DNA of 12,809 nucleotides from assembly GCA_910587775.1 (NCBI GenBank), contig CAJUNF010000021.1, positions 1 to 12,809 of the forward strand. The letters are read 5' to 3'. This document shows positions 1 through 7,599 of this stretch, piece by piece. The notes under the pieces are model-generated. The model ran no database searches. It was not told where the DNA came from and saw only the letters and a list, made by a program, of their open reading frames with translations. How positions within the stretch are numbered: position 1 is the stretch's first letter; every line of letters starts with the position of its first letter. Both the position numbers and the translations under genes were made by a program. The DNA is from an uncultured Bacilli bacterium (GTDB taxonomy: Bacteria; Bacillota_I; Bacilli_A; RF39; UBA660).

Positions 1-1442
1 GGACTATATCTTCTTTGTAATTCGTTATAACAGATTAACAGACTAAATATCAAAATAATTATAATTCCTTTATTAGTTATTAAAATTTTATAAAGTTCGT
101 GTTTGAATAAAGAAGTATGTGGCTTAAATTTCCATATAAAGTTTTTAGTAGATCTTTTTAATTCTAAACTTTTACCTTTTAAAAAGAACTTAACACAAAA
201 GAAAATTCCTAGTACAAGCAACCCCACTATCATAATCCAAGAAAAGGTTATTCTTGAAATTGGATATTCAAAAAAATTAAAGTTTAAATATGAGCCATAT
301 AAATTTTCTGTTTTTAAAATACCAAATATATTTAAGTGCTTTATTATATTAAGATTAGATACTGCTGGTATAATTTTATAAAATAACCAACTTATCCCTA
401 AAAATGAAATACCTAACATATATGGAAGTATCATACTATCAGAGATAATGCAAATAGCTGTAATAATAGTCCCGATTCCAAATACAACGATTCCTTTTGT
501 AAGTATAGAAATAATAAGATACTCTAATATACTTCCATTAAAATTGCTTTCCATATACGGTGCTAAAGATTGTAATTTTATTCCTAAATCATGAAATCCA
601 CCAAATATTCCAAAAAACAAATAATTTATACCAAAAAGCAAAGCGCTAAATATGATACAATGAATAAACAAGGCTATAATTTTGGCAAAAATACTATGTA
701 CTACTCCATACTTTGTACTACGAGTAACATAAAATAACTTCTTTTCTTTTTCTTCAGTAATTAAATTTCCAATAAATAAAAAGGTAATTAAAATCAAAAG
801 TATGTCTGTTCCTATATTTTCAATAGTTGATACGATTGTTTTTGATGGTATAAATTTAACATTACTAGAATTTAACTCTGAATAATCTTTGGCACTTTTC
901 TTTATATTACGAGTAGAAAAATTACTTTCATCTTGATTATTAAATATAGAAATACTCTCTAATTTACCTTCGGCTTTTTTTATACCTTCTAAATAATTAT
1001 CATATCCTGATACTTTAACTTGTTCATTATATATTTCATTAATAAAAATTTGTTCTTGCTCTAATGATGCTGTGAAATGTAAATAATTTCCTGATTTATA
1101 TATTTCATAATAGGTTTCAAAAATTCCTGGATTCTCATTCAATTCCTGTTCAACAAAAGAACTTCCAATTTCATTTTTCTGCATATTTAATATATTTATT
1201 ACAAAATAAATACCATCAATATCCTTTTTTAATTTTTTTACATATTCTTCTTTTTCACTTTCATTCATATTTAATATTTCAGATTGAAACATTTTATAAG
1301 AAGAAAGTGATGGTTTTTTTTCATTTTCTAAATTTGTGTACCAAAGGAAAAATATATTTATAATTAACAATAAGCAAGTTATAAAAATAAAACTTTTTTT
1401 ATTCCATATTTTTTTTAATTCAAAATAGATTAAACTCCCCAT
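1..1442 (-). CDS. ABC-2 type transporter permease, partial (C-terminus beyond window)
   Basis: Membrane subunit expected to form the channel driven by the ATPase encoded just upstream. I translated the minus strand by hand: an open frame runs from ATG at 1442 to the left edge, 480 codons without a stop. The layout is a short cytoplasmic N-terminus, a first membrane helix at about residues 18-36, a hydrophilic and probably extracytoplasmic domain of about 170 residues rich in E, K and N, then repeated hydrophobic segments from about residue 205 onwards. This matches ABC-2 exporters with a large domain between helices 1 and 2. The start lies 2 nt after the ATPase stop, and a GGAG ribosome site (1453-1456) sits inside the end of that gene, so the two are translationally coupled. 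The substrate cannot be read from the sequence; antimicrobial peptide or lipid export would fit the neighbours. Confidence 0.85.
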   Translation of the reverse strand, partial: MGSLIYFELKKIWNKKSFIFITCLLLIINIFFLWYTNLENEKKPSLSSYKMFQSEILNMNESEKEEYVKKLKKDIDGIYFVINILNMQKNEIGSSFVEQELNENPGIFETYYEIYKSGNYLHFTASLEQEQIFINEIYNEQVKVSGYDNYLEGIKKAEGKLESISIFNNQDESNFSTRNIKKSAKDYSELNSSNVKFIPSKTIVSTIENIGTDILLILITFLFIGNLITEEKEKKLFYVTRSTKYGVVHSIFAKIIALFIHCIIFSALLFGINYLFFGIFGGFHDLGIKLQSLAPYMESNFNGSILEYLIISILTKGIVVFGIGTIITAICIISDSMILPYMLGISFLGISWLFYKIIPAVSNLNIIKHLNIFGILKTENLYGSYLNFNFFEYPISRITFSWIMIVGLLVLGIFFCVKFFLKGKSLELKRSTKNFIWKFKPHTSLFKHELYKILITNKGIIIILIFSLLICYNELQRRYS

Positions 1443-1444
1443 AT

Positions 1445-2158
1445 CTATTCATCTCCAAATAATTTCATATATACTTCTTCTAAACTAGAAACATTATTTT
1501 TTTCACAAAGGGCCTTAACTGAATCCGTATCAATAATCTTTCCTTTTCTAATAAGGATTATTTTATTTGCCACAGACTCAATATCAGATACAACGTGTGT
1601 AGAAACTAAAATTATTTTTTCTTTTGATAATGTAGCAATTCTTTCTCTTATTCGCACTCTTTCTTTTGGATCTAACCCTGCAGTAGGTTCATCTAAAACT
1701 ACTATTTTAGGGTTTCCAAGTATCGCTTGTGCTATTAAAATTCTTTGTTTCATTCCTCCAGAGTATGTTCCTATTTTTTGGTCTTTAACTTCCATCATAT
1801 TAACATAATTTAAAACTCTTTTAATTTCATTATTTAACTCTTTTTTTGGTATACCTTTTAAAGTCGCCATATAAGAAAGAAATCTTGTGCCAGAAAAACT
1901 ATCATACATTCCTTGCTGTTGTGGAGCAAAACCTAGTAAACTTCTATAAGAAGCACCCAACTTTTTTATATCTTCTTTATTCCATTTTACATTTCCTTCT
2001 GTTGGACTTAAATTACCCGTTATTATATTCATAAGAGTTGATTTTCCTGCTCCATTTGGACCTAAAAGTCCATATATTCCATTTTCAAAAATCAAATTAA
2101 CATCTTTAAGTGCTTTTTTATTTTTGTATTCTTTTGAAATATGTTCAAGTTCAAGCAA
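1445..2158 (-). CDS. ABC transporter ATP-binding protein
   Basis: Cytoplasmic ATPase that powers the adjacent ABC-2 permease. Counting from the proposed TTG start, it has Walker A GPNGAGKST (33-41), a Q-loop PQQQ (79-82), the signature YSGGMKQR (132-139), Walker B IVVLDEP (152-158) with catalytic Glu157, and the H-loop histidine 188 in STHV, so all catalytic elements are present. The frame is open upstream to ATG 2173, but I prefer TTG 2158. A strong GGAGG lies 8 nt before it, and the resulting N-terminus (MLELEHISKEY) matches the usual family start. The ATG itself overlaps that ribosome site and has only a weak one of its own. The TTG lies one base beyond the lipoprotein stop codon, so lipoprotein, ATPase and permease form a tightly coupled trio. 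Confidence 0.93.
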   Translation of the reverse strand: MLELEHISKEYKNKKALKDVNLIFENGIYGLLGPNGAGKSTLMNIITGNLSPTEGNVKWNKEDIKKLGASYRSLLGFAPQQQGMYDSFSGTRFLSYMATLKGIPKKELNNEIKRVLNYVNMMEVKDQKIGTYSGGMKQRILIAQAILGNPKIVVLDEPTAGLDPKERVRIRERIATLSKEKIILVSTHVVSDIESVANKIILIRKGKIIDTDSVKALCEKNNVSSLEEVYMKLFGDE

Positions 2159-2159
2159 T

Positions 2160-3488
2160 TTACTCACCTCCATAAACTCTTTTAATATTTTGAAAACTAT
2201 TTTTACCAGTAAAAAATTCTTCTTTACTAATCACACCATATTTATTACTATGGGTTGTGTATGAACCATCACTGTTAAAAGTAACATCAGAATCATATAT
2301 TGCTAAAATGTTATTTTGAGATATGCTAATTATTTCTATATAAGATTCTGTACTCTTATTAGCAAGTTTTGATTCTGTCATCTTACCAGTATCAACATCA
2401 ATAAAATAACTTGTAGGATTTTTACCATTATTTGTTATACATAATAATTTATTATCAATTACTCGATCAACCCAAACATTAGATAAGTTGGCTAAAGTTT
2501 CTTCCTTACCAGTTTTTAAATCAATTTTCAGGATTTTGCTATTTCCATCTATGTTATAATACAAATTTTTTTCATCAACTGTATATGTGCGTGAAGATGC
2601 TTTCACACGATAAACTTCTTTTAATGTATCATTATCAATATCAAGAAGTGCGAAAACATCAGAAGAATTCTTATACAATTCATTATTATTATGTTTTTCT
2701 TCATCAGACACTTGTCCACCTAAATCTATACCGTGTAAGATAAGATTTCGCTCTGTACTGCCAATAACTTTCCAATCAATATTGTCATTTTTATTTAGAG
2801 AAAGAATAGTAGATTCTTTTTTAGTGTTTAAATCTAAATAGATAAGTTTTCGTTCACCAGAAGTGCTATAAGCATTTCCACCAGTATATTTAGTTTCAAC
2901 TTTTTTTGCAATCAAATAAATTCCATTCCCACTACCAATTACAAAATCTTCTATTGTAGCATTATCATCAAATGTATAAATTTTCTCTCTATTTGTCCCA
3001 TCTAAATTTAATTTATATAATACGGCTTTGTTGCTTTCCACATTACTTTTTGATATTTCTCCTAAAACTCCCATTGCAACCTGCCCTGATGTATCTGTGC
3101 TTTTACTTATAACATAAATTTTATTATTCCAAATAAAGACTTTAGAATCAAATTGAAATTCATCTTTATTAAAAACTGAAGTACAATCTTCTGTTTTATG
3201 AGTACAAGCAGAATTATTACATAAATGTATTTCTTGTTTTGTTTTAAAATCAATATACATTAAGTGTTTAGCAAGTTTACCGTTATTTAATCTGCTATAA
3301 TCTGTTAAATAATAATATCCATCATTTGTAGTAGCACCATTACTTAAAAATTTTAAATCACTGCTATTATTTGTAACTTCCCCTTCTTCATCTTTAGATG
3401 GTAAAAATACTTCTTTTATATTTTTTTGACATCCACAAAGTGTGAAAATCCCACCAATTATAATTAAAATTGTTAATATTTTTTTCAT
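2160..3488 (-). CDS. Secreted lipoprotein with predicted beta-propeller-like repeats and a Cys/His cluster
   Basis: A 442-residue exported protein. It has a type II signal peptide: Lys-rich start, hydrophobic core, then the lipobox LCGC with the lipidated Cys at residue 20, so it should be anchored to the outer face of the membrane. The mature part is rich in recurring short units of the type 'Y-Y/L-I-D-x-D/K-T-x-K', as in extracytoplasmic propeller proteins of the DUF5050 kind. Residues 90-102 hold C-x4-C-x-H-x4-C (Cys90, Cys95, His97, Cys102); otherwise Cys is almost absent. I recall a similar motif in lipoproteins beside ABC-2 transporters of gut Firmicutes, but no function is known to me. 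The gene starts 38 nt after the amidase stop with an AAAGGA ribosome site and abuts the ATPase gene, so it may be a sensor or accessory subunit of that transporter. Confidence 0.85.
   Translation of the reverse strand: MKKILTILIIIGGIFTLCGCQKNIKEVFLPSKDEEGEVTNNSSDLKFLSNGATTNDGYYYLTDYSRLNNGKLAKHLMYIDFKTKQEIHLCNNSACTHKTEDCTSVFNKDEFQFDSKVFIWNNKIYVISKSTDTSGQVAMGVLGEISKSNVESNKAVLYKLNLDGTNREKIYTFDDNATIEDFVIGSGNGIYLIAKKVETKYTGGNAYSTSGERKLIYLDLNTKKESTILSLNKNDNIDWKVIGSTERNLILHGIDLGGQVSDEEKHNNNELYKNSSDVFALLDIDNDTLKEVYRVKASSRTYTVDEKNLYYNIDGNSKILKIDLKTGKEETLANLSNVWVDRVIDNKLLCITNNGKNPTSYFIDVDTGKMTESKLANKSTESYIEIISISQNNILAIYDSDVTFNSDGSYTTHSNKYGVISKEEFFTGKNSFQNIKRVYGGE
2165..2171 (-). promoter_or_regulatory. 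Ribosome binding site that decides the ATPase start
   Basis: GGAGGTG on the minus strand, inside the last codons of the lipoprotein gene. It is ideally placed for TTG at 2158. It also contains the G of the in-frame ATG at 2173, so that ATG cannot use it. This argues for the shorter protein. Confidence 0.6.
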
Positions 3489-3526
3489 AATATATCTATC
3501 CTTTCTTTAAACTATTTAACTAAATA

Positions 3527-4225
3527 TCAAATATTTAAATAATATCTAACTTTTTCTTTGAATTCCCCTAGTCTATTACTTTTTAATATATTTTGAGGAC
3601 ATTCTTTTCCTGTAAAATCGTGATGACCTTTTATAGCACTAATATCTAAATTGTAAGATTTAAGAAGATATGCGACCAACTTTGTAGCATTATCAAATGT
3701 TTGATTAAAATCGCCATCTTCATTTACACAAAGTTCTATACCTATGCCATAATCATTTCCTTCTTTATCTCCTGCGTGATTTGCTCTTTCATCATCTGGA
3801 ATATGATGATAAATTTCCTTATCATCAACTGTATAATGCCAAGATGTGGGGCTTTTGTTATTGTTTTTTAAAAATGTTGCGTGATTAGCAGCACCAACAC
3901 CGTTTTCAAAATTATCTGTTTCGTGTATAACTATGTATTTAATAATTCGTTTTTCTCCAGTTCTTGCTGATGTATTTGTGTCTATCAATTTTGTAAAAAC
4001 CGGAACACCATACACTTCTTTCGGAAAAACTGAAGACTGCTCGATATTTTCACTTTTATTATCTACTTGTGTGCTAGTTTTATCTGATATTTCATTTTTA
4101 CTTGCGTGAGATAATTTTAATAGATTATTATCATTATGTATAATAAATAATGATAATAGTACAAATATAAATATCTTGATTTTAGGTTTTAATTTTTTTC
4201 TTTTATATCTTCTCTTTTGCTGCAT
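3527..4225 (-). CDS. Membrane-anchored N-acetylmuramoyl-L-alanine amidase (Amidase_2)
   Basis: Zinc hydrolase predicted to cut the amide bond between muramic acid and the stem peptide of peptidoglycan. It has 232 residues. The N-terminus is very basic, followed by one hydrophobic segment (about 17-30) acting as signal anchor, then a Ser/Asn/Lys-rich linker to about residue 70, then the catalytic domain. Expected zinc ligands are His101 (in VIHET), His201 and Cys209 (in HHDFTGKEC, spaced as in XlyA/PlyL-type enzymes). Glu164 is in the conserved IGIEL segment. There is no separate wall-binding domain, so the anchor must hold it at the membrane. The gene lies 86 nt after the deacetylase stop, behind a regulatory block almost identical to that of the deacetylase gene, and its N-terminal anchor is related to the deacetylase's. 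AAGGAG precedes the ATG. Confidence 0.92.
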   Translation of the reverse strand: MQQKRRYKRKKLKPKIKIFIFVLLSLFIIHNDNNLLKLSHASKNEISDKTSTQVDNKSENIEQSSVFPKEVYGVPVFTKLIDTNTSARTGEKRIIKYIVIHETDNFENGVGAANHATFLKNNNKSPTSWHYTVDDKEIYHHIPDDERANHAGDKEGNDYGIGIELCVNEDGDFNQTFDNATKLVAYLLKSYNLDISAIKGHHDFTGKECPQNILKSNRLGEFKEKVRYYLNI

Positions 4226-4232
4226 TTATCTA

Positions 4233-4305
4233 ACTCCTTATTAAGCCATTTTAGACTTACAAGAATATGATATAAAACAAAAGTCAAAAATCCGTCAAAT
4301 TTATA
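4233..4305 (-). promoter_or_regulatory. Predicted promoter/operator of the amidase gene (copy A)
   Basis: This block aligns without gaps to 5248-5320 upstream of the deacetylase gene (10 differences in 73 bp by my count). Minus-strand reading: two TTTGAC boxes at 4294-4299 and 4283-4288, repeating every 11 bp, then TATCAT at 4267-4272 as a possible -10, a short leader and AAGGAG. An 11-bp direct repeat around the -35 position is the usual operator layout of OmpR-family regulators, and such a regulator is encoded upstream. TTGACG with TTATAT at a 17-bp spacing is an alternative reading. Confidence 0.6.
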
Positions 4306-4311
4306 ATTTTT

Positions 4312-5241
4312 TTATTTTAGATTAAAATAATTACTTGCCTTATTAAGAGTTATACCTTTTAAAGTTGCCATTTCTTCTATTGTAACAAAAGCATATCCAT
4401 TTTTTGATAATTCTTTCATTGCTAGTAATGCCCCATCTATTGATGTTTCATATAAATCGTGTAATAAAATTATTCCTCCATCGTGAGCATTATCAATAAT
4501 ATACTTTGCTATTTTATTCTTATCTTTATATTTCCAATCTTCAGTATCTAAATCCCAAAGAATATTATACATATTAGCAAGATTTTTAATATTTTTATTT
4601 GTATTGCCATATGGAGGTCTTAAATAAAGAGTATTGCTACCCGTTACTTCCTTTATTACATTGTTTGTTTTTTTAATTTCATCTACTATTTGATTATTGT
4701 TTAATTCAAAAAGATTTTTATGGTTGTAGGTATGACTTCCTATTAAATTCCCCATATCGTATGCTCTTTTCAAAGTATCTTTATAATTTTTTACACGATT
4801 ACCAACAACAAAGAAAGTTACACGTGCATTATATTTATCCAAATTATCTAACAATTTATTGGTAGTTTTAGAATTAGGTCCATCATCAAAGGTAAAAGCA
4901 ATCAGTTTTTTATTTTTAAACTTATTTATATCTCTTTCAAAATTATTTATAGGTTGATTATTTGTAGTATAATCAGTAGTATTATCATCTATATCCTGTC
5001 TATCGTTTGGGATTTGATAACTATTATTTTCATTTAAAAGAGTGTTTTTTTCTTGATCTTCTTTTTTTTGATTATCAATAACTTGTTCATTCTCATTTAT
5101 CAAAGACTCATTTTCACTAACACGAAAAGATTTTAAGATATTGTTTACACAATTTAATATTAAAACTGTAAAAATAATAAAACAAATTACTTTTATTCTA
5201 TATTTTAATTTCTTTTTGATATAAATTTTTCTTTTTCTCAT
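4312..5241 (-). CDS. Membrane-anchored polysaccharide deacetylase (NodB domain)
   Basis: Predicted metal-dependent deacetylase acting outside the cell, most likely on N-acetyl groups of peptidoglycan glycans, which commonly gives lysozyme resistance. It has 309 residues: a basic N-terminus, one membrane helix (about 16-31), an Asn/Glu/Gln-rich linker to about residue 105, then the NodB domain. All five family motifs are visible: TFDDGP 117-122 (catalytic base Asp119, metal ligand Asp120), H-x3-H at His170/His174, RPPYG 208-212, DTEDW 232-236 and LLHD 259-262, so it should be active. The gene starts 68 nt after the kinase stop, behind its own promoter-like block. The first 45 residues resemble those of the amidase encoded next, including the basic stretch, helix and a shared 'NN-L-K-S/L' segment. 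Confidence 0.94.
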   Translation of the reverse strand: MRKRKIYIKKKLKYRIKVICFIIFTVLILNCVNNILKSFRVSENESLINENEQVIDNQKKEDQEKNTLLNENNSYQIPNDRQDIDDNTTDYTTNNQPINNFERDINKFKNKKLIAFTFDDGPNSKTTNKLLDNLDKYNARVTFFVVGNRVKNYKDTLKRAYDMGNLIGSHTYNHKNLFELNNNQIVDEIKKTNNVIKEVTGSNTLYLRPPYGNTNKNIKNLANMYNILWDLDTEDWKYKDKNKIAKYIIDNAHDGGIILLHDLYETSIDGALLAMKELSKNGYAFVTIEEMATLKGITLNKASNYFNLK

Positions 5242-5247
5242 AAAAAA

Positions 5248-5320
5248 ACTCCTTGTCGTGCCATTCTAGGCTTACAAGGATATGATATAAAATAGAAGTC
5301 AAAAATCCGTCAAATTTGTA
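5248..5320 (-). promoter_or_regulatory. Predicted promoter/operator of the deacetylase gene (copy B)
   Basis: Second copy of the block found before the amidase gene. The boxes TTTGAC-N5-TTTGAC lie at 5298-5314 on the minus strand and are unchanged between copies. The upstream box contains the TGA stop codon of the kinase gene, so the element overlaps coding sequence. A TATCAT lies at 5282-5287. AAGGAG at the leader's end serves ATG 5241. It would give the wall enzymes a promoter inside the operon, under control of the response regulator. Confidence 0.6.
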
Positions 5321-6581
5321 TTTTTATTATTACTTTTGCTCCATTTTTTTCATCATTGTCAAGTTTTAGTTCTCCACCGTGCTTATTACATAGGATACGG
5401 CTTATCGTTAAACCCATACCATAATGTCCATCTTTACTATTTGAAATAATCAATTTATGATTTCCAGACAAAACATTTTCACTAAAACCAATACCATCAT
5501 CTTTTACAATAATGATTAAAAAATTATGTTTTATTTCAAATGAAATTTTAATTTTTTTCTTTGCATATCTTAAGGCATTATTTATAATATTTTCTACTAT
5601 TCTATAAACAACATCAACATCAATGTTAAAAGTTCCGTTTGGTATATGATCTGTAATTTCTAATTTAATCTCTTTAGATTTAGTCATTAGTGAAAAATCA
5701 TTACAAGCATTTTCTATAAATTCTTTTACGCTTACTTCTTTATGCTCAATTTTTATTTCATCTAATTGATTTATAGCACGAATAGAATTAGTATAGTTTT
5801 CTAATCTTTCAGTTGTTTTATTTATATTATTTATTATTTCAATAATTTTTTCATTAGATAAATCTTTATATTCTAAATTTTCTTGTAAATATTCTGTGTA
5901 CCCTTTTATAATGGTAATAGGATTTCTTAAATCGTGAGCAACAGAAGTTTGCAAAATTTTTCTTTCTTCTATCATTTTCCATAATTCTTTATAATTTTCT
6001 TCTAACGCTTTTCGCATTTCTTCAAATGAAGAACACAACGCACCCATTTCATCATCAGATTCATAAAAAACATTAAAATCAAGATTTTCTTTTGCTATTT
6101 CTTGCATTGAATTTGATAAAATTCTTAAAGGTTCTTTTAATTTTCTTTTATAAAAAATAAATCCTGCTATCAAAATACCACTAATTGAAAATAATAAAGG
6201 AAGTAATATCATTAACACTCCCGTTGCTTGATAAGCAAATTTTCTTTTAGGAGTAAGTTTTTCAAAACTATTTTCTACTTTTACAACTTTTATCTCAATA
6301 TCATCTAATGATATATAATTTTTTGATGACTCTAAACTATTTATTATCATTGGCATTTTTACTGCTTCACTACCTAATTCAGTTTCTACTACTACATTCA
6401 TTTTTTGCCCGTCTTGATTAGTAAGTTCTAATGTTAAAACAACATCATTTGAATTTGGAACTAGATAGTTTCTAAATTTAGTACCACCCCAAATACATAT
6501 TATTGACAATACAATGACAATTAGGAATGTACTAAAAACAACAAAAGCAAAAAATTTTCTTATTGATAAAGATTTATTCAT
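5310..6581 (-). CDS. HAMP-domain sensor histidine kinase
   Basis: Membrane sensor kinase pairing with the response regulator upstream. From ATG 6581 it has 423 residues: helix 1 (about 10-32), an extracytoplasmic sensor region of about 85 residues (33-117), helix 2 (about 120-144), HAMP linker (about 147-200), then DHp and ATPase domains. Visible motifs are the H-box VAHDLRNPI with phospho-accepting His216, the N-box ENIINNALRYA (330-340), the G1 box DDGIGF (361-366) and the G2 box GHYGMGL (385-391). The frame is open back to a TTG at 6617 inside the regulator gene. I reject that start because ATG 6581 lies 5 nt after the regulator stop and begins a typical N-terminus. The ribosome site (GGAA) is weak, suggesting translational coupling. 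Its extracellular signal is unknown; cell-wall antibiotics or host peptides fit the neighbours. Confidence 0.93.
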   Translation of the reverse strand: MNKSLSIRKFFAFVVFSTFLIVIVLSIICIWGGTKFRNYLVPNSNDVVLTLELTNQDGQKMNVVVETELGSEAVKMPMIINSLESSKNYISLDDIEIKVVKVENSFEKLTPKRKFAYQATGVLMILLPLLFSISGILIAGFIFYKRKLKEPLRILSNSMQEIAKENLDFNVFYESDDEMGALCSSFEEMRKALEENYKELWKMIEERKILQTSVAHDLRNPITIIKGYTEYLQENLEYKDLSNEKIIEIINNINKTTERLENYTNSIRAINQLDEIKIEHKEVSVKEFIENACNDFSLMTKSKEIKLEITDHIPNGTFNIDVDVVYRIVENIINNALRYAKKKIKISFEIKHNFLIIIVKDDGIGFSENVLSGNHKLIISNSKDGHYGMGLTISRILCNKHGGELKLDNDEKNGAKVIIKIQI

Positions 6582-6586
6582 ATTTT

Positions 6587-7261
6587 TTAATTTTTCCAAC
6601 AGTAACCAACTCCCCAACTTGTGTCTATGTACTCTTTTCCAGTAACGTCTTTAAATTTTGCACGAATTTTGCGAATATGCTCTTTAACTACATTACTATC
6701 TCCTAAAGCATCATATCCCCAAATTTTTTCATAAATTTGTTCTTTATCAAAAACCTGTCCAGAATTAGCAATTAGAAATTCAATTATATCAAATTCTTTT
6801 TTAGAAAATGGTATTTCTATTTTTTCAAAATATATTTTTCTACTTGATAGATTTATTATTAAACCATCTGCAAAAGTAATAATTGATAAATTATTTTTGC
6901 TTCTTTCATCTCGTCTTAAATGTGCTTCAACTCGAGCAGTTAATTCTTTCAAACTAAATGGCTTTGTAATATAATCATCTGCTCCATAGCTAAAGCCATT
7001 TATTTTGTCTTGTTCACTAACTCTAGCAGTCAAAAAAATTATAGGACAATAAATATAGTCACGAATATTTTTGCATAGTTCTAAACCATTTACACTTGGC
7101 ATATTTATATCTAAAATAATCAAATTAGGAGATTTAGGAATATATAATAGTGCTTCTTCGCTACTGTTGGCAACCATTACTTCATATCCCTTATCTAATA
7201 AACAGGTAGATATTAAGTCTGTTATCATTTCTTCATCATCAACAACCAAAATTTTTTTCAT
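6587..7261 (-). CDS. OmpR/PhoB-family response regulator
   Basis: DNA-binding transcription factor activated by phosphorylation. It has 224 residues. The receiver domain (1 to about 118) has the acidic pair Asp8/Asp9, phospho-accepting Asp51 in LDINMP, Thr78 and Lys100. The winged-helix domain (about 125-224) includes the recognition-helix segment NVVKEHIRKIRAKF and ends in the wing motif SWGVGYCW, close to regulators of the VanR/SpaR type. ATG 7261 has AAGGGAG 6 nt upstream. It is the first gene of the seven-gene envelope locus. Candidate targets in this window are the paired TTTGAC boxes before the deacetylase and amidase genes; no such pair lies before the regulator itself, so autoregulation by those boxes is not apparent. 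Confidence 0.95.
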   Translation of the reverse strand: MKKILVVDDEEMITDLISTCLLDKGYEVMVANSSEEALLYIPKSPNLIILDINMPSVNGLELCKNIRDYIYCPIIFLTARVSEQDKINGFSYGADDYITKPFSLKELTARVEAHLRRDERSKNNLSIITFADGLIINLSSRKIYFEKIEIPFSKKEFDIIEFLIANSGQVFDKEQIYEKIWGYDALGDSNVVKEHIRKIRAKFKDVTGKEYIDTSWGVGYCWKN

Positions 7262-7353
7262 TTTTAACTCCCTTCAAGTTATTTTTTTAAGAATTTAAAA
7301 AGACATATATGTAAGAACACTATCTATTACTTAACAAATTCAACTAGTAGGCA

Positions 7354-7374
7354 CATACCAGTTAGGGTGGTATG
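7354..7374. repeat. Inverted repeat, 7-bp arms and 7-nt loop (left)
   Basis: CATACCA and TGGTATG are perfect complementary arms around GTTAGGG. It is identical in the right copy, although neighbouring bases differ. There is no T-run after it on either strand, so a simple terminator is unlikely. It lies at the outer edge of the repeat. Confidence 0.75.
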
Positions 7375-7507
7375 ATGAAACCTATTCTCCACAGACAGCC
7401 TCCATACTATTTTTTTCAAAAATTAGTAAAAATATCAATTTTTTATCGTTTTTTACCATTTTTTTGACCCCTACTGAATAGTTAATTTTCCCTTTATTTA
7501 TAAGGGT

Positions 7508-7543
7508 TTATCGCCGGTTTAACACGCATACACATTCAACGTG
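7508..7543 (-). pseudogene. Duplicated last 12 codons of rlmD (att-like remnant)
   Basis: On the minus strand this reads HVECVCVLNRR plus stop, against HVECVCVMSRR plus stop at the true rlmD end. The first 21 bases (7523-7543) are identical to 9570-9590. Upstream of them there is no rlmD homology at all. A copy limited to the last codons of a gene is typical of the junction left when an element integrates into a gene's 3' end and restores it. Confidence 0.7.
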
Positions 7544-7599
7544 ACTAGAATGTACGTTATGAATAGTTCACATTGATATGTTCGTTTATAACTGACTAT

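Larger units (their letters stand above)
7352..7543. repeat. 192-bp direct repeat, left copy
   Basis: Equal in length to 9399-9590, offset by 2047 bp, roughly 85-90% identical by eye with small compensating indels. Order on the plus strand: inverted repeat (7354-7374), conserved ATTCTCCACAGACA, a T/A-rich middle, CCCCTACTGAATAG, CCCTTTATTTATAAGGG, then the rlmD 3' end copy. Similarity starts and stops sharply. No gene lies between 7262 and 7644; besides this repeat that stretch holds the regulator's leader and the stem-loop at 7600-7641. Confidence 0.85.

Noticed and set aside
103..381. Plus-strand open frame of 92 codons
   Set aside because: It lies inside the continuous minus-strand permease frame, has no clear ribosome site and shows no recognisable protein.
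1846..2034. Plus-strand open frame of 62 codons
   Set aside because: Shadow of the ABC ATPase gene, whose catalytic motifs are on the minus strand.
6582..6617. Longer histidine kinase starting at TTG 6617
   Set aside because: The extra 12 residues overlap the end of the regulator gene. ATG 6581 directly after the regulator stop gives a typical kinase N-terminus.
7071..7298. Plus-strand open frame of 75 codons
   Set aside because: Antisense to the response regulator receiver domain and its leader; no independent evidence of coding.
7352..7490. Short plus-strand reading frame shared by both 192-bp repeats (reading YQLGWY...PTE before a TAG)
   Set aside because: It stays open in both copies, but neither has a start codon or ribosome site, a stop lies just upstream in the right copy, and the indels between copies change most of the middle residues. 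Not supported as a gene.
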